Source of the DNA: Lachnospiraceae bacterium
GTDB taxonomy: Bacteria; Bacillota; Clostridia; Lachnospirales; Lachnospiraceae
Reading direction: 5' to 3'
Length of the DNA stretch: 52,937 nucleotides
NCBI GenBank assembly: GCA_017526985.1
Contig: JAFXQR010000108.1
Span: forward strand, 1 to 52,937
The notes below the pieces were generated by a model, which ran no database searches, was not told the DNA's origin, and worked only from the letters and a program-made list of their open reading frames with translations. Positions 1-6,404 of the stretch are shown piece by piece. The translations under genes and the position numbers were made by a program. The stretch's first letter is position 1. The number at the start of each line of letters is the position of its first letter.

Positions 1-24
1 CCACCGACGAAGCTCTTCCGATCT
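1..24. other. Probable sequencing-adapter remnant at contig edge
   Basis: Positions 12-24 read GCTCTTCCGATCT, the 3' end of the common Illumina adapter. On the minus strand this is AGATCGGAAGAGC, entered directly from the trpD reading frame. The predicted protein stops looking like TrpD exactly there: after GGAPAENA the frame reads DRKSFVG. Bases 1-11 resemble a degraded continuation of the adapter. This is inferred to be non-genomic sequence. Confidence 0.8.
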
Positions 25-845
25 GCATTCTCTGCCGGAGCACCACCCTTCAGATCCTCCTTCGTGCAACGCTCAAATCCGAAATCTTCCGGCTTGATCA
101 TGGAAGATTTGAACCATCCGTCCTTGATCTCACAGATCTTGGTCGGTGCGGACAGGGAGATCTCATCCAGCTTGTCCATACCGTATACCACCATACCGCG
201 CTTAACACCCAGATTTACCAGTACCTGTGCCAGCGGCTCCACAAGGTATTCATCATATACACCCAGCAGCTGCATGGTCGGCATTGCCGGGTTGGTCAGC
301 GGCCCCAGGATGTTGAATACCGTACGGAAGCCCAGTTCCTTACGGATCGATCCTACATATTTCATAGAGCTGTGATACTTCTGTGCAAAGAAGAAACACA
401 TGCCCACTTCCTTTAACAGTTCCACACACTTCTCCGGGCTCTGCTCGATATTCACACCCAGCGCTTCCAGGCAGTCTGCCGTACCGCAAAGGGAAGATGC
501 CGCACGGTTACCATGTTTTGCCACCTTGATACCGGCTGCTGCACAAACGATCGCTGTGGTTGTGGAAATATTGAAGCTGCCTGCATTATCACCGCCGGTA
601 CCTACGATCTCCAGAACATCCATACCGGTATCTACCTTTGTCGCATGATCACGCATTGCCGCCGCACAGCCTGCGATCTCATCGGTGGTCTCGGCCTTTG
701 CACTCTTCGTGGACAGCGCTGCCAGAAATGCCGCATTCTGTGTTGCGGAAGTCTCACCACTCATAATCTCATTCATTACGGCATAGGCCTCATCATAAGT
801 TAAATCACCCTTGTTTACGATTTTTACGATTGCTTCTTTGATCAT
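1..845 (-). CDS. trpD: Anthranilate phosphoribosyltransferase TrpD, 3' end missing
   Basis: TrpD transfers phosphoribosyl from PRPP to anthranilate, the second committed step of tryptophan synthesis, in the cytosol. The frame starts at the ATG at 845-843 with AGGAGG at 860-855. Residues 82-86 are the PRPP-binding GTGGD, followed by the KHGNRAASS motif near 110-118 and NPLGPLTNP-like residues (ILGPLTNP). About 274 genuine residues are present; the family is usually about 340, so the C-terminus lies off the contig. Real sequence probably ends near base 25, where adapter-like sequence begins. A Trp T-box leader lies immediately upstream. trpE and trpG are not upstream of it, so trpD is the first gene of this transcript. 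Confidence 0.95.
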   Translation of the reverse strand, partial: MIKEAIVKIVNKGDLTYDEAYAVMNEIMSGETSATQNAAFLAALSTKSAKAETTDEIAGCAAAMRDHATKVDTGMDVLEIVGTGGDNAGSFNISTTTAIVCAAAGIKVAKHGNRAASSLCGTADCLEALGVNIEQSPEKCVELLKEVGMCFFFAQKYHSSMKYVGSIRKELGFRTVFNILGPLTNPAMPTMQLLGVYDEYLVEPLAQVLVNLGVKRGMVVYGMDKLDEISLSAPTKICEIKDGWFKSSMIKPEDFGFERCTKEDLKGGAPAENADRKSFVG

Positions 846-880
846 TTTTCTGATCCTCCTTTGTAATAGTTTGATAAAAC

Positions 881-919
881 AAAAATCCCCGACAGAAAAC
901 CTTAGTTTCTGTCAGGGAC
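881..919 (-). terminator. T-box-controlled intrinsic terminator
   Basis: The stem GTCCCTGACAGAAAC (919-905) pairs with GTTTTCTGTCGGGGA (900-886) across a TAAG loop, followed by a T run at 885-881. It lies between the T-box motif and the trpD start, so it is the attenuator of the leader. Confidence 0.9.
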
Positions 920-1204
920 GAATAAGATTCTTTATCCGCGGTGCCACCCTGTTTCACGAATTTGACTTCGTGCGCTTGCGGGATACCTGCATATCCCCGG
1001 CAACTAACGTATGCCTTACGTCACGGATACTCGGATGTTTTCATCCTTTCCCCATGCCCTCAGCGGCCCATATAAGAGAACTCTGTATTCTCACGCATCC
1101 ATCGTACCACCCGGCTCACACCACCCCGGACTCGCTGGGAGATTTGCATCTCACTCGGTGATCAGACACTTTTTCTTCCGCTTCAATGGTTTGTCTGTCA
1201 GATT
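881..1204 (-). promoter_or_regulatory. T-box riboswitch, tRNA-Trp responsive
   Basis: The minus strand carries the conserved T-box AGGGTGGCACCGCGG at 950-936, followed by a strong terminator. Stem I is closed by AGCGG (1182-1178) pairing with CCGCT (1066-1062), and a typical distal loop region (GTGGTGTGAGCC) lies between. UGG at 1070-1068 sits just inside the 3' side of that basal stem, where the specifier codon belongs, so it reads tRNA-Trp. The antiterminator bulge UGGC would pair with GCCA, fitting the G discriminator of bacterial tRNA-Trp. A UAC triplet higher in the stem is less well placed. Uncharged tRNA-Trp should allow readthrough into trpD. Confidence 0.93.
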
Positions 1205-1210
1205 GTTTGT

Positions 1211-1240
1211 AATATACAACGACTAGCGCCGCCTCGTCAA
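1211..1240 (-). promoter_or_regulatory. Promoter of the trpD leader
   Basis: TTGACG at 1240-1235 and TATATT at 1216-1211 are separated by 18 bp. Transcription would begin near 1204, just upstream of stem I of the T-box. Confidence 0.8.
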
Positions 1241-1266
1241 CTGTTTGTTTTGTAAACCGTTCAAGT

Positions 1267-1407
1267 ATGATCGGTCAGGCCATAAATCCTTTTGGTCTCG
1301 TATCGTCTGCGTTGTTCTATATCGCCTGTGGCAGATACGGGATCAGCGAAAGAGAATTCGACTTCTCTCAGATGCAGGATACAACGCAAGATCCGACACA
1401 ATACTAA
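1267..1407 (+). CDS. Possible 46-residue protein or gene remnant
   Basis: An ATG frame runs from 1267 to TAA at 1405-1407 and encodes 46 residues. A hydrophobic stretch (FGLVSSALFYIAC) is followed by a polar acidic tail (SEREFDFSQMQDTTQDP). Codon choice resembles the neighbouring genes. No convincing Shine-Dalgarno site precedes the ATG, and the frame extends upstream without a start, so it may be the 3' end of a lost membrane-protein gene. It lies between the trpD leader promoter and the DAHP synthase promoter. No family is recognised. Confidence 0.3.
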   Translation: MIGQAINPFGLVSSALFYIACGRYGISEREFDFSQMQDTTQDPTQY

Positions 1408-1415
1408 ATCTCCGC

Positions 1416-1445
1416 TTGCATAGTTAGTTTTATCTATGTTATACT
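1416..1445 (+). promoter_or_regulatory. Promoter of the DAHP synthase gene
   Basis: TTGCAT at 1416-1421 and TATACT at 1440-1445 are separated by 18 bp, about 34 bp upstream of the start codon. Confidence 0.6.
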
Positions 1446-1478
1446 TTGGACTGGAAAATTCAGGGGAGGAAACAAAAA

Positions 1479-2507
1479 ATGGCATTTGAATTTATTCGTA
1501 AGCTTCCTACACCGGACGAGATCCGTGAACAGTATCCGGTTCCTGCAGAGCTTGCGGAATTAAAAAAGAAACGGGATCAGGAGATCTTTGATGTGTTGTC
1601 CGGAAAAAGCGATAAGTTTCTGGTGATCATCGGTCCCTGCTCCGCAGATAACGAAGAAGCGGTCTGCGATTATGCAAACCGTCTTGCAAAGATCAACGAC
1701 AAGGTAAAGGATCGCCTGGTGCTGATCCCTCGCGTCTATACCAACAAACCGCGTACCAACGGCGACGGCTATAAGGGTATCGTGGCACAGCCGGATCCCG
1801 AACAGGCTCCCGACTTTTTGCAAGGTCTCATCGCTATGCGCCAGATGCAGCTGCGTGTCATGTCCGAAACCCATCTGACCGCGGCAGATGAAATGCTCTA
1901 TCCGGAGAACTGGCATTATGTATCCGATATCTTATCTTATGTAGCCATCGGCGCACGCTCCGTGGAAGACCAGCAGCACCGTCTTGCCACCAGTGGTTTC
2001 GATGTAGCTGCGGGTATGAAAAATCCGACCAGCGGACATCTTTCGGTAATGCTCAATTCCATTTATGCAGCACAAAGACCGCACTCTTTCATCTATCGTG
2101 GCTACGAAGTAAAGACCGACGGTAATCCGTATGCACACGCGATCCTGCGTGGTGCCGTGAACAAGCATGGCTCTTCGATCTCGAATTATCATTATGAAGA
2201 TCTGGCTTTGTTACTGGAACTGTATCAGGAAAGCAATGTGGTAAACCCGGCCTGCATCATCGATGCAAATCATAACAACTCCGGCAAGAAATTTGCGGAG
2301 CAGCCCAGAATTGTCAAGGAAGTACTGCACTCCCGCCGCGTCAATGCGGACATCAAAAATCTGGTCAAGGGCGTTATGGTGGAAAGCTATATCAAAGAAG
2401 GTTCGCAGAAGATCGGCGAAGGCATCTACGGCAAATCCATTACGGATCCCTGCCTGGGCTGGGCCGATTCCGAGCAGCTGATCTACGATATCGCGGATCT
2501 TGTATAA
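1479..2507 (+). CDS. aroF: 3-deoxy-7-phosphoheptulonate (DAHP) synthase, class I AroFGH type
   Basis: The enzyme condenses phosphoenolpyruvate with erythrose 4-phosphate and so starts the shikimate pathway. The protein has 342 residues, normal for the class I AroF/G/H type. Visible family motifs include IGPCSAD, the PRVYTNKPRT phosphate-binding segment, GARSVEDQQHR, GMKNPTSG and DANHNNSGK. The start is the ATG at 1479 because GGGGAGGA at 1463-1470 is well spaced; an in-frame upstream alternative start has no ribosome-binding site. The gene diverges from trpD, so two aromatic amino acid steps share one intergenic region. The gene symbol follows the family; the feedback specificity (Phe, Tyr or Trp) cannot be read here. 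Confidence 0.95.
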   Translation: MAFEFIRKLPTPDEIREQYPVPAELAELKKKRDQEIFDVLSGKSDKFLVIIGPCSADNEEAVCDYANRLAKINDKVKDRLVLIPRVYTNKPRTNGDGYKGIVAQPDPEQAPDFLQGLIAMRQMQLRVMSETHLTAADEMLYPENWHYVSDILSYVAIGARSVEDQQHRLATSGFDVAAGMKNPTSGHLSVMLNSIYAAQRPHSFIYRGYEVKTDGNPYAHAILRGAVNKHGSSISNYHYEDLALLLELYQESNVVNPACIIDANHNNSGKKFAEQPRIVKEVLHSRRVNADIKNLVKGVMVESYIKEGSQKIGEGIYGKSITDPCLGWADSEQLIYDIADLV

Positions 2508-2520
2508 TTCGCGAATTTCC

Positions 2521-2573
2521 CTCTATAAAGAAACAAGGTAGTCCAACATGGGCTACCTTGTTTCTTTATAGAG
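2521..2573 (+). terminator. Bidirectional terminator between convergent genes
   Basis: A perfect 21-bp stem (2521-2541 with 2553-2573) encloses a short loop. The arms end in CAAGGTAG/CTACCTTG cores flanked by A-rich and T-rich sequence, so it can serve both the DAHP synthase gene and the convergent recombinase gene. Confidence 0.85.
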
Positions 2574-2608
2574 GAGAAAAAGTATCGTGAATGGCTTTTT
2601 AGGATGAA

Positions 2609-3529
2609 TTACCCTCTCGGGAAATTCTTTGCGTACACTTCACGCAGTTTGTTCTGCGACATATTCGCATAGATCTGCGTGGTGGAAATATCGGAATGTC
2701 CCAACATTTCCTGTACACTGCGCAGGTCTGCACCGTTCTCTACCAAATGTGCTGCAAAGGAATGACGCAGGGTATGCGGTGTGATATCTGCGGTAATACC
2801 GGCTTTCCGTGCATAATATTTTACCAGTTTCCAGAAGCCCTGACGGCTCATCGGCTGACCGGAGCAGTTGGTAAACAGTACATCGGAAGTCTGATCTGCC
2901 AGCATCAGTTCTCTTGCATTGCGAATGTATTCGCCCAGCGCTCTCTTTGCCGGTGCGCCAAACGGAACCACACGCTCTTTTCTTGCGTCACGGCAGATGA
3001 TGTAGCCGATCTGCAGATTTACATCCGATACCTTCAGACCGATCAACTCGGATACGCGGATACCGGTAGCATACAGCAGTTCCAGCATTGCGCGGTCGCG
3101 GATGTCCTTCGGTGTCGTACCTTTCGGCTGATCCAGCAGGCGGTTCACTTCATCGGTGGTCAGGATTTCCGGCATCTTCTTTTCGATCTTCGGTGCCTTC
3201 AGATCCTCGGAAATATCTTCTTTTACATATCCCTTACGGAACAGGAAATGGAAAAATGCTTTAATGGATGCGATGTTTCTGGACACGGTCGCCGCTGCAG
3301 CACCACCCTTTTCCATATACAGCACATAAGACTGTAATGTTGTCACGGTCATCTTGGAGATATCTGTGATCCCCTGCATCTGCAGGAACTTTTCCAGCTT
3401 TGCGATATCTCTCTTGTAAGAGAGCTCCGTGTTGTGGGAAGTCTTCTTCACTTCTTTCAGATAAGTGATGAACTCGTCCAGTTCCTTTTCCATCATTGTT
3501 ACTGTCATTTCCTCAGCCATAGTTTCCAT
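2609..3529 (-). CDS. xerD: Tyrosine recombinase, XerD type
   Basis: This 306-residue tyrosine recombinase is the size expected for XerC/XerD, which resolves chromosome dimers at dif. Residues 13-100 form the SAM-like core-binding domain. The catalytic set is complete: R158, K184, H252, R255, H278 and Y287, with the signature HTLRHSFA and LGHSDISTTQIY. The start at 3529 follows GAGAGGG with short spacing; later ATG codons at METMAEE and MTVTMME are possible. It stands alone, without phage neighbours, which favours a housekeeping role over an integrase. A dif site was not found in the window. Confidence 0.85.
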   Translation of the reverse strand: METMAEEMTVTMMEKELDEFITYLKEVKKTSHNTELSYKRDIAKLEKFLQMQGITDISKMTVTTLQSYVLYMEKGGAAAATVSRNIASIKAFFHFLFRKGYVKEDISEDLKAPKIEKKMPEILTTDEVNRLLDQPKGTTPKDIRDRAMLELLYATGIRVSELIGLKVSDVNLQIGYIICRDARKERVVPFGAPAKRALGEYIRNARELMLADQTSDVLFTNCSGQPMSRQGFWKLVKYYARKAGITADITPHTLRHSFAAHLVENGADLRSVQEMLGHSDISTTQIYANMSQNKLREVYAKNFPRG

Positions 3530-3636
3530 AATCCCTCTCAATTGATTTTCTGTAACCCGTCGAACCCTTTTTCGTATACATAACATTTTGCTTTGTTTCG
3601 GTGTTATGTTTACATCTCGTGTTCGGCTATGATGTG

Positions 3637-3665
3637 ATTATACGAATGCGATTTTTAAAAGGCAA
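3637..3665 (-). promoter_or_regulatory. Promoter of xerD
   Basis: TTGCCT at 3665-3660 and a perfect TATAAT at 3642-3637 are separated by 17 bp. Transcription would start near 3630, leaving an approximately 100-base leader. Confidence 0.75.
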
Positions 3666-3935
3666 ACAAAAAATCAAGTATTTTTTTCCGGAAAATTTTT
3701 GCTTGCGTGCTGGTTTACAAAATATCGTGCTAACGAATTCACAAACACCATATCTTGATAAAAATCGGCCTAAATTTTGATGTCGCCATTGACTGAAATA
3801 GTCAATTTTCCCTCATTTATGTGAACATTCGGGTCGAAAAAAAGTGATTTACAGAACATTTGGCACGAATTTAGCACGCCCGGTGACATAAAATCCGTGC
3901 AAATTTCCACCATTTAGCACGCCGAAATCCGCCGT
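3666..3935. other. AT-rich intergenic region with repeated TTTAGCACGCC boxes
   Basis: No coding frame was found in this stretch between the xerD promoter and the GH120 terminator. TTTAGCACGCC occurs twice, near 3880 and 3914. Related CGTGCT and GGCACG words occur near 3703, 3725, 3861 and 3896, partly in inverted orientation. Function unknown. Confidence 0.4.
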
Positions 3936-3977
3936 AATAAAAAAGCCCTGAAATCATTGATTTTCAAGGCTTTTCAC
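3936..3977 (-). terminator. Terminator of the GH120 gene
   Basis: On the minus strand AAAAGCCTTGAAA pairs with TTTCAGGGCTTTTTT around a short loop and ends in a T run. It lies about 30 bp after the stop of the beta-helix glycosidase. Confidence 0.85.
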
Positions 3978-4007
3978 ATCATTTATACATCTTTTTTCAG
4001 GATCGGA

Positions 4008-6005
4008 TCATCCGGCTACCGGACCTGCCAAAATATTGTCAACACGTTTTTTTCCGTAAATATCCGTATCAAATACAATATCGCTGCCATCCGGATTTTC
4101 AAAACGCTCCTCCGGCTCAAAGGCTTCCCCAAGCTGTTCTGTAGCGCATAACGATACCTTTGGCAGATACTTCATATAGTCGCTGACAACAACATATTGA
4201 CCATTCTCTTCCTTTAGCGATACCTCCACCTTGTGTTCCGTGTCCACATAGGCTCCCTCTTCGATATCGCAGGTCTTCGCACCGTTAAAATATGCATTAC
4301 CTCCGGTCCATACCGGCAACGGCATATAATAGCGGTCTCTGGGCTTGTCTGCGCCTTCACCGCAATAGCCTTCAAAACATTTTTCCCAGTCTGCCTGCTT
4401 CATATATCCGCTGTAAGGGATCGTACCGCATTCCAGATTGAAGCTGTCCCACTCATCATTTCTGAGGGGTGCGCACAGATCTTCCAGCCCCTGCCGTACT
4501 TCCTGCTGTACAAATACATTATTATAGAAACGCACATCACCGTGAAGTACCGTCATAAAGCCGGTGATCGCCGTACTGTGCTGTTTATGGATCGGCGTAT
4601 AGCGAGGAGATGCGTATTGTACGGAACCGTTATTCACACCGCGTCCAACGCCGGTGATGGCTCCGCCGAACAGATTGTGTACAAATGCTACACCCTGGGC
4701 TGCCAGACGCACACTGCGTTCACTCAGCATTACATTATTATCTACCAGCGTCGGTCCATGCGCGATCTCGATCCACAGGTCTTCCCCCAGACCCAAGCCT
4801 TCCGCGCACTCCGGCTTTAACAAATGCTCCCTGGATAAACAGTTGTCGTGGAACAGGTTGGAAGAAACTCTCGTTCCCTGGCACTGCCAATCCAGCCAGA
4901 TACCTCTGGTGCAGTCGTGGAAATGATTGTTCCGGATGATCACATCAATTGCCGCATGCAGCTTGATCCCGCCGATCTCTGCGCCGGCCAGATTTCTCTT
5001 ATTATTGATATGATGAATATGGTTATTCTCGATCAGCGAAAATACACAGCCGAGATTTCCTACAATACCGGTCTGCCCGCAGTCGTGGATGTCGCAGTTT
5101 CTTACGATATGGGAGCCGATCGTCTCCTTGCTCCAGCCGTCCAGCTGCGCGATCAGGGAGCAGTCTCTCTGGGTCTGGGCCCCATCTTTATACTTATAAT
5201 GCAGCCACTTGTTATCGTTCCCTTGCTGTCTATATTTTCCAAGGGAAATACCGGAACACTTGCTATGTGAGATCTCACAATTCTCAATGATCCAGCCCTT
5301 GGACCAGTGCGGACCGATCATGCCTTCCTGCAGAGCCGTCGGCGGCGCCCACTGTGTCGCTGCCTTTGTCACGGTAAAACCGTCCAGTGTGATATGGTCC
5401 ACATGCTCCGCCACCGGCCAGAAACAATGCGGACGCACATTGATCTCTACCAGCTCCTTATTGGGATCCTTGCCCTGGAAATTGGCATAGATCACCGTCT
5501 CGTCTTTCTCCGCATCCTGCTCGGTATACCAGGTATGCTTGGTAAACTCCCGGTCCCAGGAAGGCTCATAAAAATCCGGATCTAATACTTTATCCAGAGT
5601 ATCCCGCTCATATAAAGATTTTCCGTTCAGAAATACCTCTCCGGTATGTACAGGAACGGTGATATTCAGCCAGTCACCGCTGACATAGGTGGTATAGGGA
5701 TTATAACTGCCGAAATACGAATTCGGCACCGTCAGCTTCCATGTGTCACCCTGATACGGCTCCCATGTCGTAAATACATCTGCACCTGTGATCACCGCTG
5801 CCAGCGGCTTTTCAGAGCGATATACGATCCTGGCTTTTTCTTTTCCCGCATTGATCGGATTCACATCTTCCCGGTAGATCCCCGGACGAACGATCACTTC
5901 ATCTCCGGACATAGCCACCGCTGCCGCCTCATTGATCCTGCGAAAAGGCTTTTCACTGCTGCCGTCTCCATTCACTTTCACACTGCCATCTACATAATAG
6001 ACCAT
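4008..6005 (-). CDS. GH120-like beta-xylosidase, right-handed beta-helix
   Basis: This 665-residue protein has no signal peptide, so it probably acts in the cytosol on imported xylo-oligosaccharides. Residues 1-60 resemble the start of a parallel beta-helix (DGSSEKPFRRINEA), and residues 235-450 contain repeated helix rungs of the NCDIHDCG and NNHIHHI kind. The segment GIWLDWQCQGTR with D372 and the segment EDLWIEIAHGP with E413 match the nucleophile and acid/base regions I recall for GH120 enzymes such as Thermoanaerobacterium XylC, with an insertion of about 18 residues between them. The MFS remnant upstream on the same strand suggests a former transporter-glycosidase pair. Other beta-helix families remain possible. 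Confidence 0.75.
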   Translation of the reverse strand: MVYYVDGSVKVNGDGSSEKPFRRINEAAAVAMSGDEVIVRPGIYREDVNPINAGKEKARIVYRSEKPLAAVITGADVFTTWEPYQGDTWKLTVPNSYFGSYNPYTTYVSGDWLNITVPVHTGEVFLNGKSLYERDTLDKVLDPDFYEPSWDREFTKHTWYTEQDAEKDETVIYANFQGKDPNKELVEINVRPHCFWPVAEHVDHITLDGFTVTKAATQWAPPTALQEGMIGPHWSKGWIIENCEISHSKCSGISLGKYRQQGNDNKWLHYKYKDGAQTQRDCSLIAQLDGWSKETIGSHIVRNCDIHDCGQTGIVGNLGCVFSLIENNHIHHINNKRNLAGAEIGGIKLHAAIDVIIRNNHFHDCTRGIWLDWQCQGTRVSSNLFHDNCLSREHLLKPECAEGLGLGEDLWIEIAHGPTLVDNNVMLSERSVRLAAQGVAFVHNLFGGAITGVGRGVNNGSVQYASPRYTPIHKQHSTAITGFMTVLHGDVRFYNNVFVQQEVRQGLEDLCAPLRNDEWDSFNLECGTIPYSGYMKQADWEKCFEGYCGEGADKPRDRYYMPLPVWTGGNAYFNGAKTCDIEEGAYVDTEHKVEVSLKEENGQYVVVSDYMKYLPKVSLCATEQLGEAFEPEERFENPDGSDIVFDTDIYGKKRVDNILAGPVAG

Positions 6006-6126
6006 TTTTTTGCAACCTCCGTTTCCGATGATGTCATTTACAACTGTTCCTTACTATACCTTCCCCCTGATCATACCACATCTTATAAAACGATACAAAG
6101 AACGATCATTTTTTGCGAATGCTCTT

Positions 6127-6400
6127 CTATTTATTTGCATCGGTCTTTTTATAGGCCGCTTCCAGCATGCCGATATTCAATATCGCAAACAGCAACAGAT
6201 ATCCGGGCATGATCGCGATGCCCACCTCATTCCATCTTGCGTGTTTGAGCACAGCTGCCATGATATAGGGGCTGATCACCGCGCCCACACCATAGAAACA
6301 GTGCAGATATGATCGTCATAAAACAGACCGTCATCGACACGTATCCCGCGTACGATGACGGTACTGATAAAGATTCCTGCATCTTGGGCCATCCGGACCC
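6127..6400 (-). pseudogene. Decayed 3' end of an MFS transporter
   Basis: From 6300 to the TAG at 6129-6127 one frame reads 57 residues typical of the last two membrane helices of an MFS permease (CFYGVGAVISPYIMAAV, then MPGYLLLFAILNIGML). Upstream, GYVSMTVCF continues the family pattern in a different frame. It is separated by an insertion of roughly 25-30 bases that repeats CTGTTT, so the frame is broken. The rest of the gene is absent because the next gene ends at 6405. The remnant lies just before the GH120 gene, in the same direction. Confidence 0.75.
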
Positions 6401-6404
6401 CTTG

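Noticed and set aside
3604..3615. TTATGTTTACAT near xerD as a dif half-site
   Set aside because: Only part of one arm resembles a XerD site, and no paired XerC arm with a six-base centre was found.
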